Shown here piece after piece: positions 32,626 through 41,549 of a stretch of 64,000 nt of DNA. The stretch is from contig NZ_JABRPK010000003.1 in NCBI RefSeq assembly GCF_013248995.1, positions 53,422 through 117,421 of the forward strand. The letters run 5' to 3'. A program made the translations under genes and the position numbers. Position 1 is the first letter of the stretch, and every line of letters begins with the position of its first letter. The notes under the pieces are model-generated. The model made no database searches, was not told where the DNA came from, and worked only from the letters and a program-made list of their open reading frames with translations. The DNA comes from Frigoribacterium sp. VKM Ac-2836 (GTDB lineage Bacteria; Actinomycetota; Actinomycetes; Actinomycetales; Microbacteriaceae).

Positions 32626-34926
32626 ATGCGCATCAGCCCCCCGTCATCCGAGTCCGTCCCGACGGGAGGCCGGCGGCGAGTCCGTGGCGCGGCCCTCGCC
32701 TCCGTCGCCGCCGGCACCCTCCTGCTCGGTCTCGTCGCCGCCGCACCGGCCCAGGCCGTGCCGGTCACGATCGACCTCGTCGGCATCAACGACTTCCACG
32801 GTCGACTCGAGGCCGACGCCCCGGGGTCTCGTGCGTCCATCGCGGGTGCCGCCGTCCTCGCGGGTGCCGTCAAGTCCGTCGAAGCCGAGAACGCGAACAC
32901 GCTCTTCGTATCGGCCGGCGACAACATCGGTGCCTCGACCTTCACCTCGTTCATCCAGAACGACGAGCCCACCCTCGACGCCCTCAACGCCATGGGCCTC
33001 GACGTCAGCACCCCGGGCAACCACGAGTTCGACCAGGGTCAGGCCGACTTCACCGGCCGCGTCCGGGCGAACAGCGACTTCCCGTACGTGAACGCGAACA
33101 TCCTGCGCGACGGTGCCCCGGTGTACGACCCCTACGTCGTCGAGGAGATCGGCGGCGTCCGCGTCGCCTTCATCGGCGCCCTGACCGAGACCATGCCGAC
33201 GCTCGTCAGCCCGGCCGGCATCGAGGGGCTCACCTTCGCGCCCGTCGTCGACTCGGTCAACGCGGTCGCCGACGACATCGTCGCGAACGACGCCGCCGAC
33301 GCCATCGTCCTGCTGCTGCACGAGGGTGCCGAGACGGGCAGCCTGGACTCCGTCACCGGAGACAACGCGTTCGGCGAGATCGCTCGCGGCGTCTCGGGCG
33401 ACGTGTCCGCGATCTTCTCCGGACACACCCACCAGGGCTACGACTACCTCGTCTCGCCGTCCGACGGCGGGCCGCAGCGCGCCGTCGTGCAGACCGGCAG
33501 CTACGGGACGAACCTCGCCCGGGTGACGATGACCGTCGACCCCGCCGCCACCGATTTCCGCGACCGGGTGACGATCGCCTCGCACCGCCTGGTTCCGCTC
33601 TACAACGCGTTCACCCCCGACCCCACGGTCCAGGCCATCGTCGCCGAGGCCGTGGACGTCGCGGCCGACCGGGGGGCCGAGGTCATCGGTTCGATCAGCG
33701 ACTCGTTCAACCGCGCCTACAACGCCAACCCCGACGCCAACGGGCTGCCCGTGTCGAACCGCGCGGGAGAGTCGACGCTCGGCAACTTCGTCGCCGACAT
33801 CCAGTTGGCGTCGACGACCGCGAGCGGCGCCCAGCTCGCCTTCATGAACCCCGGGGGACTGCGGGACGACCTGCCGTTCGTCGCACCGAACGGCGACGTC
33901 ACCTACAAGGCCGCCGCGGCCGTGCAGCCCTTCGCCAACACGCTGGTCGTGGTCGACATGACCGGTGCCGAGATCCGGCAGGTGCTCGAGCAGCAGTGGC
34001 CCACCGCCGCACGCAACAGCACCCTGAAGCTCGGCACGTCCGAGGGACTGAGCTACACCTACGACCCCGCCGCCTCGGCCGGCTCGCGCATCGCCTCCGT
34101 CTCGCTCGACGGTGCGGCGCTCGACGACGCGACCGTCTACAAGGTGACCGTCAACTCGTTCCTCGCCTCGGGTGGCGACGGCTTCGCCGCCTTCGCGAAC
34201 GGTCGTGCCCACGCCGACAGCGGCAAGGTCGACCTGCAGAGCCAGCTCGAGTACTTCGACACCCAGGCCGGCGACCCTTCCGACCCCGACTTCGCGTCGC
34301 GATCGGTCGGCGTCTCGGAGCTGACCGCTGCGCCCGTCGGTGGATTTGCCGCCGGTGACACCGTGTCGATGACCTTGTCCTCGCTCGTCCTGCAGCAAGC
34401 CGCCGCGGACGCGTCGGGCACCGTGACCGCGACCCTCGACGGTGTCGAGCTCGCCTCGGCACCCATCGACGAGACGATCCTCGACAACTCGGACGAACAG
34501 GGCCGCGCCACCCTGAGCTTCGTCGTCCCCGAGGGCATCACCGCCCCCGTCGCCGGGCCCGTCACCCGATCGATCGTGCTCACGGTCGACGGCACGGGCA
34601 CCACGGCGTCCGTCCCGATCGTCTTCGCCGCCGCGGCCGCTCCCGTGGTCGTCCCGCCGACCGACCCGGGCAACACGCCCCCGGTCACGGCCCCCGGTGG
34701 AACGGTGCCCGGCGGAACGGTGCCCGGCGCCACCCCCGGGTCGGGCACCGGCAGCACGCCCGCCGGCACGGTCCGCAACCCCGACGGCTCGTTGGCCTTC
34801 ACCGGCCAGGACGGCCTGGGGCTCGCCGCCCTCGCGGCGCTCGCCCTGATGCTGGCCGGCGGCTCGGCGCTCGTCCTCGCCCGCCGTCGCAGGCTCCGCG
34901 CGACCGCGACCTCCCCCGAGGCCTAA
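32626..34926 (+). CDS. Secreted, sortase-anchored bifunctional metallophosphatase/5'-nucleotidase
   Basis: 766 residues from ATG 32626 (a GTG at 32560 is in frame but would precede the signal peptide by 22 residues). Signal peptide ~1-42 ends AQA-V. The metallophosphatase domain follows: VGINDFHGRLE, SAGDNIGAS, STPGNHEFDQG, FSGHTHQGYDY. The 5'-nucleotidase C-terminal domain contains ESTLGNFVADIQL, NPGGLRDDL, and VNSFLASGGDGFAAFANG. A Pro/Gly/Thr stalk leads to LAFTG, a membrane helix and RRRRLR, the same sorting signal as the alkaline phosphatase. Role: release of phosphate and nucleosides from extracellular nucleotides. I saw no PHO box ahead of this gene. Confidence 0.93.
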   Translation: MRISPPSSESVPTGGRRRVRGAALASVAAGTLLLGLVAAAPAQAVPVTIDLVGINDFHGRLEADAPGSRASIAGAAVLAGAVKSVEAENANTLFVSAGDNIGASTFTSFIQNDEPTLDALNAMGLDVSTPGNHEFDQGQADFTGRVRANSDFPYVNANILRDGAPVYDPYVVEEIGGVRVAFIGALTETMPTLVSPAGIEGLTFAPVVDSVNAVADDIVANDAADAIVLLLHEGAETGSLDSVTGDNAFGEIARGVSGDVSAIFSGHTHQGYDYLVSPSDGGPQRAVVQTGSYGTNLARVTMTVDPAATDFRDRVTIASHRLVPLYNAFTPDPTVQAIVAEAVDVAADRGAEVIGSISDSFNRAYNANPDANGLPVSNRAGESTLGNFVADIQLASTTASGAQLAFMNPGGLRDDLPFVAPNGDVTYKAAAAVQPFANTLVVVDMTGAEIRQVLEQQWPTAARNSTLKLGTSEGLSYTYDPAASAGSRIASVSLDGAALDDATVYKVTVNSFLASGGDGFAAFANGRAHADSGKVDLQSQLEYFDTQAGDPSDPDFASRSVGVSELTAAPVGGFAAGDTVSMTLSSLVLQQAAADASGTVTATLDGVELASAPIDETILDNSDEQGRATLSFVVPEGITAPVAGPVTRSIVLTVDGTGTTASVPIVFAAAAAPVVVPPTDPGNTPPVTAPGGTVPGGTVPGATPGSGTGSTPAGTVRNPDGSLAFTGQDGLGLAALAALALMLAGGSALVLARRRRLRATATSPEA

Positions 34927-34944
34927 TCCTCGGAGGGCACCGCC

Positions 34945-35004
34945 GCACCACCGTCTGAACGTCGCACCACGGAAACCCGTGGTGCGACGTTCAGTTCGTG
35001 GTGC
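34945..35004. terminator. 60-bp palindrome after 5'-nucleotidase gene
   Basis: GCACCACCGTCTGAACGTCG (from 34945) and its near-complement ending at 35004 enclose the shorter nested pair CACCACGG/CCGTGGTG. It lies 18 bp after the stop and ends 30 bp before the -10 box of the next gene. Confidence 0.65.
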
Positions 35005-35034
35005 GACCCGGGGCCGGGAGGCAGAGGGCTCCCG

Positions 35035-35040
35035 TACGCT
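35035..35040 (+). promoter_or_regulatory. Leaderless -10 box of CPBP protease gene
   Basis: TACGCT, 6-nt gap (CGTCGC), GTG at 35047; no ribosome binding site. Confidence 0.5.
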
Positions 35041-35046
35041 CGTCGC

Positions 35047-36009
35047 GTGACGACGTACAGCTACCACCGCCTGTTCCGCTCGGTGCCCTCCTACCGGTGG
35101 TGGAAACCGGTGCTCGCGGCCGTCGTGGCGGTCGTCACGTACCTGCTCGCGTCGGTCGTGGTCTACGTGGGAGTCCTCGGGGTGACCACGGCCGTCGGTG
35201 GGGCCGCCGCCGCCGAACGACTGCAGGCCGGGATCGAGGGTGACGCGCTGGCGGCAGCCGACCCGCTCGTGCTCTTCACGACCCTGGCCTCGATCGCTGT
35301 CATGCTGCCCGCGATCGTCCTGGGCACCCTGATCGTCGGCCCCGGCGCCGTCGGCGGCCTCTCGAGCGTCGCGGGGCGGCTGCGGTGGCGGTGGCTCGTG
35401 CGGTGCATCGTGCCCGCCCTCGCGTTCATGGCTCTGACGGTGGGGCTCAGCTACGTCGTGGTGCCGCCGCTCTCGGGCGAGGCGATCGGGACGGGGCCGG
35501 TCACCACGCCGGCGGACACCCTCGTCCGGGCGGTCGTCGTCATCCTCCTGGTCACGCCGTTCCAGGCGGCGGCCGAGGAGTACGCGTTCCGCGGTCTGGC
35601 CATGCAGGCCATCGGATCGTGGTTGCGGTATCCCATCGCGGCGATCGTCCTGCCCACGGTCGGATTCGCCTTCGGGCACGACTACAACGTCTGGGGCATG
35701 CTCGACGTCGCGGTGTTCGGAGTGGCCGCGGCCTACCTGACCTGGCGAACGGGAGGGCTCGAGGCGGCGATCGTCGCGCACGTGCTCAACAACACCGTGT
35801 TGTTCCTGCTGTCGGCCCCTTTCGCGGGCGTCGAGTCGAGCGACGGGAGCCCCCTCGCCCTGGCGGTGACGGTGGTCTCGACGCCGCTCTACGTGTGGCT
35901 CGTGGTCCGGGCGGCCCGGCGTACCGGTCTCGTCACGACTCGCAGCGTTCCTCTCGTCCCCAGCGCGCCTCCGGCCGACGGCCGTCCCCAGGAGGCGCGG
36001 GTCGGCTGA
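35047..36009 (+). CDS. CPBP family intramembrane glutamic protease
   Basis: 320 residues with about eight membrane helices. The abortive-infection/CPBP motifs are all there: EEYAFRGLAMQAI (EExxxR), FAFGHDYNVWG (FxxxH-type) and HVLNNTVLF (HxxxN). Family members (Rce1-like) process membrane-anchored peptides or act in bacteriocin immunity; the substrate here is unknown. The protein ends in a decamer read as QEARVG-stop. recQ starts 31 bp later with its own -10 box. Confidence 0.88.
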   Translation: MTTYSYHRLFRSVPSYRWWKPVLAAVVAVVTYLLASVVVYVGVLGVTTAVGGAAAAERLQAGIEGDALAAADPLVLFTTLASIAVMLPAIVLGTLIVGPGAVGGLSSVAGRLRWRWLVRCIVPALAFMALTVGLSYVVVPPLSGEAIGTGPVTTPADTLVRAVVVILLVTPFQAAAEEYAFRGLAMQAIGSWLRYPIAAIVLPTVGFAFGHDYNVWGMLDVAVFGVAAAYLTWRTGGLEAAIVAHVLNNTVLFLLSAPFAGVESSDGSPLALAVTVVSTPLYVWLVVRAARRTGLVTTRSVPLVPSAPPADGRPQEARVG

Positions 36010-36028
36010 CCGCGTCGGTGGCCGCTCG

Positions 36029-36034
36029 TAGACT
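36029..36034 (+). promoter_or_regulatory. Leaderless -10 box of recQ
   Basis: TAGACT, 6-nt gap, GTG at 36041; no ribosome binding site. Confidence 0.5.
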
Positions 36035-36040
36035 CGTCGC

Positions 36041-38179
36041 GTGACCCCCACCGCCTCGCCCGCCCTGGCCCCCGACGCCCCCGCCGCCGCCCTCGACGTG
36101 CTGCACCGGGTGTTCGGCTACGACGAGTTCCGCGGTCAGCAGGCGCAGATCATCGACCAGGTGGTGCACGGCGGTGACGCCCTCGTGCTCATGCCCACGG
36201 GCGGCGGCAAGTCGCTCTGCTACCAGGTGCCCGCACTCGTGCGCGACGGCACGGGCATCGTCGTCTCACCGCTGATCGCGCTGATGCAAGATCAGGTCGA
36301 CGCCCTCGAGGCCGTCGGCGTGCGCGCGGCGTTCCTCAACTCGACGCAAGACCCCGACCGTCGTCGTGCCGTCGAGCAGGCGTTCGTGTCGGGTGACCTC
36401 GACATGCTCTACCTGGCGCCCGAGCGGCTCAAACTCGAGTCGACCAAGTCGCTGCTCGACCGGGGCCACGTCTCGCTCTTCGCCATCGACGAGGCGCACT
36501 GCGTGGCGCAGTGGGGTCACGACTTCCGTCCCGACTACCTCGAGCTGTCGGTCCTGCACGAGCGCTGGCCCGACGTGCCGCGCATCGCGCTCACGGCCAC
36601 GGCCACCGAGACCACCCACCGCGAGATCTCGCGCCGTCTCGAGCTCGACGACGCGAAGCACTTCGTCGCCGACTTCGACCGGCCGAACATCCAGTACCGC
36701 ATCGAGGCGAAGAACGGCCCGCAGCAGCAGCTGCTGCGCTTCATCCGCGCCGAGCACGACGGCGACGCGGGCATCGTCTACTGCCTGTCGCGCAAGTCGG
36801 TCGAGAGCACGGCCGAGTTCCTGGTCGGGCAGGGCATCCCGGCCCTGCCGTACCACGCCGGTCTCGACGCGCAGACTCGGGCGCGCAACCAGGCCCGGTT
36901 CCTCCGTGACGAGGGTATCGTCATGGTCGCCACCATCGCGTTCGGCATGGGCATCGACAAGCCCGACGTCCGCTTCGTCGCCCACCTCGACCTGCCCAAG
37001 TCGGTCGAGGGCTACTACCAAGAGACCGGACGTGCCGGCCGCGACGGGTTGCCCTCGACGGCGTGGCTGGCCTACGGGCTGCAAGACGTCGTGCAGCAGC
37101 GGCGCATGATCGACCAGTCCGAGGGCGACGCCGAACACCGTCGCAAACTCGGTGCCCACCTCGACGCGATGCTCGCCCTCTGCGAGACCGTCGAGTGCCG
37201 ACGGGTGCAGCTGCTCGGCTACTTCGGGCAGGCGAGCACCGCCTGCGGCAACTGCGACACCTGCCTCACGCCGCCCGAATCGCTCGACGGCACGGTGGCG
37301 GCGCAGAAGATGCTCTCGACCGTCGTCCGGCTCAAGCGCGAGCGCAACCAGCAGTTCGGTGCGGGGCAGATCGTCGACATCCTGACCGGCAAGTCCACCC
37401 CCAAGATCCTCCAGAACCGCCACGAGCAGCTGTCGACCTTCGGCATCGGCACCGAGTTCGGCGACGTCGAGTGGCGGGGCGTCGTGCGTCAGCTGCTCGC
37501 CCAGGGGCTGCTCGCGGTCTCACCCGACGGCTACGGGACGCTGTTGCTCACGGACGCGGCGGGCGAGGTGCTCTCGGGCGCGCGGACCGTCCGGTTGCGG
37601 CGAGAGCCCGAACGCCCGGCACGCTCGGCCCGGGCGAGGGGCGGCTCGGGCCCGGGTCGGGGGTCGTCACGCGGTGCCGCCGAGCTGACGGGCGACGACG
37701 CCGCTCTGTTCGAGACCCTGCGCGAATGGCGCGCCGGCGTCGCTCGGGCACAGGGCGTCCCGGCCTACGTCGTCTTCGGCGACGTGACGCTGCGTGGCAT
37801 CGCGTCCACACGTCCCACGTCTCTCGATCAGCTCGCGGGCATCAGCGGCGTCGGTCAGAAGAAGCTCGACACGTACGGTCAGCAGGTGCTCGCGGTCGTG
37901 GGCGGCACCTCCCCGGCCGAGGCGGCGGCCGGTTCGGGCCCGGTGACGTCACCGGCCGACGAGGTCGACGCTGCGGCCGGTCCGGCCCGCCCGACCGCGG
38001 CACGCTCGGCCCGGACGGCCGGGGGCACGCCGGCCACGGGCCGTCGTGACCGGGCGGCTGCTCCGCCCGCCGTCGACGAAATCCCCGAGGTGCCCTCCGA
38101 CGACCTCTACGACCTGCCGTCCGACGCCCCGTTCGACCCCTACGACGACGCGCCGCCGCCCCCCGACGACTGGCGCTGA
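36041..38179 (+). CDS. recQ: ATP-dependent DNA helicase RecQ
   Basis: 712 residues. Helicase core: [10 protein letters not shown] (motif 0), [16 protein letters not shown] (Walker A), [19 protein letters not shown] (DEAH with aromatic-rich loop), [20 protein letters not shown] and [11 protein letters not shown] zinc-binding region follows (C-x-x-x-C...CGNCDTC), then a winged helix (RQQ/RQC) and an HRDC domain at ~560-630. A ~90-residue acidic, Pro-rich C-terminal tail ends the protein. Role: 3'-5' DNA unwinding in recombination and fork repair. Its 3' end overlaps the convergent membrane protein gene by 40 bp. Confidence 0.95.
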   Translation: MTPTASPALAPDAPAAALDVLHRVFGYDEFRGQQAQIIDQVVHGGDALVLMPTGGGKSLCYQVPALVRDGTGIVVSPLIALMQDQVDALEAVGVRAAFLNSTQDPDRRRAVEQAFVSGDLDMLYLAPERLKLESTKSLLDRGHVSLFAIDEAHCVAQWGHDFRPDYLELSVLHERWPDVPRIALTATATETTHREISRRLELDDAKHFVADFDRPNIQYRIEAKNGPQQQLLRFIRAEHDGDAGIVYCLSRKSVESTAEFLVGQGIPALPYHAGLDAQTRARNQARFLRDEGIVMVATIAFGMGIDKPDVRFVAHLDLPKSVEGYYQETGRAGRDGLPSTAWLAYGLQDVVQQRRMIDQSEGDAEHRRKLGAHLDAMLALCETVECRRVQLLGYFGQASTACGNCDTCLTPPESLDGTVAAQKMLSTVVRLKRERNQQFGAGQIVDILTGKSTPKILQNRHEQLSTFGIGTEFGDVEWRGVVRQLLAQGLLAVSPDGYGTLLLTDAAGEVLSGARTVRLRREPERPARSARARGGSGPGRGSSRGAAELTGDDAALFETLREWRAGVARAQGVPAYVVFGDVTLRGIASTRPTSLDQLAGISGVGQKKLDTYGQQVLAVVGGTSPAEAAAGSGPVTSPADEVDAAAGPARPTAARSARTAGGTPATGRRDRAAAPPAVDEIPEVPSDDLYDLPSDAPFDPYDDAPPPPDDWR

Positions 38180-38613
38180 CCCGGGGCCGTCGGGCCGAAG
38201 CCGAGTGCCGGGAAGGCCTGCGACAGGACGACGAGTGCGACCGTCGTGATCACCATGGCCTCGAAGCCGCCCACGAACGGCTGCCCGTTCATGCGGGCCA
38301 CGTAGGCCGCAGCGAGCAGCACGGCGCCTCCAGCGGGTGGCGCGAGACCGATGACGCGCATGCTCGCCTGGTCCAAGGGGGCGCCTCGTCGCGTCCGACG
38401 GGCAGACGAGACCGCCACGACGACGAGCGCGATCCACACGAGCGTCGACAGCCCGTACAGGGCGGTCGCCACGACCGTCGCGACGAGCCCGACGCCGACC
38501 GAGGTGCCGGCGCCGACGATGCTGGCGACGGCGAAGTAGGTGTAGATCAGCGCGGCGCCACCGAAGACGAACGGCAGGCGCGACGAGCGGCCGGTCACGG
38601 TCTCGTCGTCCAC
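38140..38613 (-). CDS. Four-TM membrane protein (uncharacterised)
   Basis: 157 residues from GTG with GGAGGAG upstream. Four hydrophobic segments: [69 protein letters not shown] and [21 protein letters not shown], with a positively charged loop [11 protein letters not shown] after the second. No family recognised. The last ~13 codons overlap the recQ 3' end in antisense. The ribosome binding site and membrane-type composition support a real gene. Confidence 0.65.
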   Translation of the reverse strand: MDDETVTGRSSRLPFVFGGAALIYTYFAVASIVGAGTSVGVGLVATVVATALYGLSTLVWIALVVVAVSSARRTRRGAPLDQASMRVIGLAPPAGGAVLLAAAYVARMNGQPFVGGFEAMVITTVALVVLSQAFPALGFGPTAPGQRQSSGGGGASS

Positions 38614-38971
38614 GGGGATCTCCTCCTGTCGTCTGGGCTGTCGTCACCGCGTGGGCGTCGTCGGCCGACCCGGGGCCGCGCGGCCCCGGGACGCATGCTG
38701 ATGTCCGCTCGTTCGAGCGGGTCATCGATCGCTCGGCCGACGTGGCCTCGCGACGTCCGTCCTGCCTGGCGGCCGGGGGCGACGAGATCGTGGTCGAGGG
38801 CTCGTGAACCGGACGGTCGTCCTGTTTCGGTCGAATTCCGACGATAGGGCGCACGCCGGTCCGCGGCAATCCGCCACGAGGGGGACATTCTCTGTTCCCC
38901 GAATCGGGTGGTGCGGGTGGGTGCCGAGGGGTCCGGGGTGAGGTCGACGGGCGAGGCATGCCGTTCGGGGA
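38614..38971. other. Intergenic region with a perfect 22-bp palindrome
   Basis: No gene is supported in this gap between divergent genes. It holds a perfect palindrome, CCCGGGGCCGCG and its completion, at 38669-38690. A sequence GGGGACATTC near 38881 reappears inverted as GAATGTCCC at 38971, overlapping the acyltransferase start. Either could be an operator. No clear -10/-35 pair was found. Confidence 0.5.
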
Positions 38972-39721
38972 ATGTCCCGTCGGGCACAGTGGAACGTGCT
39001 CACAACCCTCGGCCGTTCGGTCCTCTCACCCCTCGTGCGCGTGGTCTGGCGACCCCGGGTGATCGGCCGACGCAACGTCCCGCGGCGCGGTGCCGTCATC
39101 CTCGCCAGCAACCACCTCTCGTTCATGGACAGCGTCGTGATCACCCTGATGGCACCTCGTCAGGTCTCGTTCCTGGCGAAGAACGCGTACTTCACCGGGA
39201 CGGGCGTCTCGGGCTGGGTCTCGCGCGCGTTCTTCACCGGCATCGGCGCGATCGGCGTCGAACGCGGCGCCGGGTCCGCTGCCCAGCACGCCCTCGACCT
39301 GGGGCTCGGCAAGCTCACCGCCGGGGACGCGTTCGCGATCTACCCCGAGGGGACCCGCTCGCTCGACGGTCGGCTCTACCGGGGGCGGACCGGGGTCGCC
39401 TGGCTCGCCCTGACGAGCGGAGCGCCGGTCGTGCCGGTGGCCCTGACGGGGACCCAGGAGCTGCAACCGGCGGGTTCGCGCATCCCGCGCCTCCGGAAGT
39501 TCACCGTCGAGTTCGGCGAGCCGATCGATCTCTCCCGTCACGGTGAGGCGAAGTCGGGGCGGGCTCGACGGCACGCGACCGACGAGGTCATGGCGGCGAT
39601 TCGACGGCTCAGCGGGCAGGTCGAGGCAGGCTCGTACAACGACCCGCCCGCCCCGTCGGTCGTCGCGCGGGTGCGTCGGGCGATGCGACCCGACCCCGTG
39701 GGTCCCGACCCGCTCGACTGA
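38972..39721 (+). CDS. 1-acyl-sn-glycerol-3-phosphate acyltransferase (PlsC family)
   Basis: 249 residues. The catalytic motif NHLSFMD (HX4D) and the substrate motif YPEGTRS are spaced as expected; LAKNAYF, VPVALTGTQELQP and FGEPIDLS complete the four conserved blocks. One hydrophobic N-terminal segment suggests membrane association. Role: second acylation step of phospholipid synthesis or a related lyso-lipid acyltransferase. The ATG at 38972 has a weak upstream GGGG; the GTG at 38996 is an alternative. One decamer is read as PRLR near residue 170. Confidence 0.88.
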   Translation: MSRRAQWNVLTTLGRSVLSPLVRVVWRPRVIGRRNVPRRGAVILASNHLSFMDSVVITLMAPRQVSFLAKNAYFTGTGVSGWVSRAFFTGIGAIGVERGAGSAAQHALDLGLGKLTAGDAFAIYPEGTRSLDGRLYRGRTGVAWLALTSGAPVVPVALTGTQELQPAGSRIPRLRKFTVEFGEPIDLSRHGEAKSGRARRHATDEVMAAIRRLSGQVEAGSYNDPPAPSVVARVRRAMRPDPVGPDPLD

Positions 39722-39740
39722 GTCTCCGGTGGGCCGACGG

Positions 39741-39790
39741 TCGGGCCGCTGGCCCGACGAGGGCCGCTGGCCCGACGAGGGCCGCTCGAC
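39741..39790. repeat. 18-bp tandem repeat of a small hairpin
   Basis: GGGCCGCTGGCCCGACGA repeats at 39743 and 39761 with a partial third copy at 39779. Each unit with its flank forms TCGGGCC-GCT-GGCCCGA, so the array is a series of 7-bp hairpins just after the acyltransferase stop and may act as its terminator. Confidence 0.7.
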
Positions 39791-39818
39791 CGATGGGGCC
39801 TCTCGACGGCGCCGGGCG

Positions 39819-39824
39819 TAGCGT
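39819..39824 (+). promoter_or_regulatory. Leaderless -10 box of dehydrogenase gene
   Basis: TAGCGT, 7-nt gap, ATG at 39832; no ribosome binding site. Confidence 0.5.
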
Positions 39825-39831
39825 CGGGGCC

Positions 39832-40692
39832 ATGAAGGTCGCAGTGCTCGGGACGGGCATCATGGGTCAGGGCGTGGCGGGGACACTGCTGCGCGAGGGG
39901 TTCGACGTCACGGTCTGGAACCGCACGAGGTCGAAGGCCGAGCCGCTCGCCACCGACGGCGCCGTGGTCGCCGACACCGCGCAGGAGGCGGTCGCGGGCG
40001 CCGAGGTCGTCGTCACCGTGCTGTTCGACGGCGACGCCGTGCTCGAGGTCCTCGACGACGCGGCCGGCGACACGGGTCCCGATGCCGTCTGGGTGCAGGC
40101 CAGCACCATCGGCGAGGCCGACACGGCCAGGGTCGTCCGGACGGCCGACGAGCACGGGCTCCGGCTGGTCGAGGCGATGATGCTCGGCACGAAGAAGCCC
40201 GCCGCGACCGGGAAGCTCGTCATGCTGGCCGCCGGCGACGGCGCTCTGCTGGAGGCCGTGCGTCCGGTCCTCGACGCCCTGGGCTCGAAGACGATCGTCG
40301 CGGGCGACACGGTCGGGCAGGGCACGGCCCTCAAGCTCGCCGCCAACGCCTGGATCGCCTCGATCACCGCCGCGGCGGCGCAATCGCTCGCGCTGACCCA
40401 GGCGCTCGGTCTCGATCCGCAGCTCTTCCTCGATGCGATCGACGGCGGAGCGTCCGACACCCCCTATGCGCACCTCAAGGGCGCGACGATGATCGCGGGC
40501 GAGTACCCGGCCCAGTTCGCGCTCGACGGCATCCGGAAGGACATCGGGCTGATGCAGGAGGCCGCGCAGGGCACGGGGTTCGACACCGGCCTGCTCGAGG
40601 CGCTCTCCGGCGTCTATGGGACGGCGGCCGAGCGGGGCCACGGCGACGACGACATCGCCGCGGTGCGCGTCGGCTTCGACCGCGAGAGCTGA
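39832..40692 (+). CDS. NAD(P)-dependent beta-hydroxyacid dehydrogenase family protein
   Basis: 286 residues. Opens with the Rossmann motif VLGTGIMGQGVAG, then VTVWNRTRSKAEPL (Arg after beta2 favours NADP). The catalytic-lysine helix is AALKLAANAWIA-like (TALKLAANAWIASI), and the C-terminal all-helical domain contains KDIGLMQEAA. It belongs with the 3-hydroxyisobutyrate dehydrogenase / GLYR group, but the conserved substrate motif usually reading DAPVSGG is replaced by EAMMLGTKKPA, as in imine-reductase-like relatives. Substrate not assignable. The leaderless-type start fixes the ATG; frame-open sequence upstream is only the hairpin array. Confidence 0.85.
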   Translation: MKVAVLGTGIMGQGVAGTLLREGFDVTVWNRTRSKAEPLATDGAVVADTAQEAVAGAEVVVTVLFDGDAVLEVLDDAAGDTGPDAVWVQASTIGEADTARVVRTADEHGLRLVEAMMLGTKKPAATGKLVMLAAGDGALLEAVRPVLDALGSKTIVAGDTVGQGTALKLAANAWIASITAAAAQSLALTQALGLDPQLFLDAIDGGASDTPYAHLKGATMIAGEYPAQFALDGIRKDIGLMQEAAQGTGFDTGLLEALSGVYGTAAERGHGDDDIAAVRVGFDRES

Positions 40693-40789
40693 GCGGGCCG
40701 ACCCGGCCGGGTGCGGGTCCTCCTCGCTGGGGTGACCCGCGCCTCCTCGTCCCTGCGCCGTACCCGACCTCCACCCCTCCCTCCCGCGG

Positions 40790-40905
40790 GCAATTCGCGA
40801 CATCGGGCTGGCGACACGCCGGCGAAACGGGGTGCATCGGGCGTCGAGCGGCTCGGTAGTCGCGAATTGCACACGGGGGCGGGCGGTGAGGGTCGGGAAT
40901 TGCAC
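40790..40905. repeat. Inverted pair of GCAATTCGCGAC elements
   Basis: GCAATTCGCGAC (40790-40801) is matched 57 bp later by its complement in GTCGCGAATTGCACAC (40859-40874), with a degenerate third copy at 40892-40905. It is non-coding, between the dehydrogenase and TetR 3' ends, together with one decamer (40737-40746). Confidence 0.75.
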
Positions 40906-40948
40906 GCGGGGGCCGGCGGCGCGGGTGCGAGGTGCCCGGGGGCGGGTG

Positions 40949-41527
40949 TCAGCTGTGCGGGTCGGCGAGGGCGGTGGCCACGAGGGCGGCGGCGACGGCT
41001 CGAGCCGTGGTGGTGTCACGGTGGGGTTCGCGCAGACGCATGGCGAGGTCGCCGGTGACGACCAGCAGCAGGCGTTCGGCGAGCTCGTCGGCGTCCGCGC
41101 CGACGAGCGGACGCGCGAGATCGGTGAGCCGGGTGCGCAGCGACTCGGTGTCGAGCCGCACGGCCTCGGCGACGTCGGCGGGCGGATCGACGTACTCCGC
41201 CGCCGAGGCGAGGAAGGCGCACCAGCGGGCGCCCGTCGGCCGGGACCGGAAGTCGTCGAGCGCGTCGAAGACCGCGAGGAGGCGCGGGCCGGCCTCGTCG
41301 TGCCGGGCGACGGCGGCGTCCCAGGTGGCGAGCCAGGCCTGGTGGCGACGGGTCAGGGCTGCGGCGACCAGCGCCTCCTTGCTGCGGTAGCCGCGGTACA
41401 TCGTCGCGGCCGAGACGCCCGCCCGGGCGAGGACGGCGTCGACGGGCGTCGCCGCGATGCCGTTCGTGAAGAACAGGTCGTCGGCGGCGTCGAGGATCTT
41501 CTTCTCGCTGGCCGGGCGCAAGGGCAT
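40949..41527 (-). CDS. TetR family transcriptional regulator
   Basis: 192 residues. The N-terminal helix-turn-helix reads KKILDAADDLFFTNGIAATPVDAVLARAGVSAATMYRGYRSKEALVAAAL, close to the family consensus. The C-terminal ligand/dimer domain is all helical. The ATG is preceded by TAAGCT with a 6-nt gap, inside a palindrome shared with the divergent MFS gene, so it almost certainly represses both genes. One decamer is read as PRLL near residue 83. Confidence 0.9.
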   Translation of the reverse strand: MPLRPASEKKILDAADDLFFTNGIAATPVDAVLARAGVSAATMYRGYRSKEALVAAALTRRHQAWLATWDAAVARHDEAGPRLLAVFDALDDFRSRPTGARWCAFLASAAEYVDPPADVAEAVRLDTESLRTRLTDLARPLVGADADELAERLLLVVTGDLAMRLREPHRDTTTARAVAAALVATALADPHS

Positions 41528-41530
41528 GTC

Positions 41531-41546
41531 GACAGCTTAGGCTGTC
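41531..41546. promoter_or_regulatory. TetR operator overlapping two divergent -10 boxes
   Basis: GACAGC-TTAG-GCTGTC is a perfect palindrome filling most of the 22-bp gap. On the plus strand TAGGCT lies 6 nt before the MFS ATG; on the minus strand TAAGCT lies 6 nt before the tetR ATG. A second palindrome, AAACGTACGTTT (41553-41564), covers the first codons of the MFS gene. Confidence 0.75.
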
Positions 41547-41549
41547 AAA

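Noticed and set aside
32644-36051. 1135-codon minus-strand open frame over the nucleotidase and protease genes
   Set aside because: Composition is Arg/Gly/Asp shadow coding; no domain is recognisable and the plus strand has signal peptide, phosphoesterase and protease motifs.
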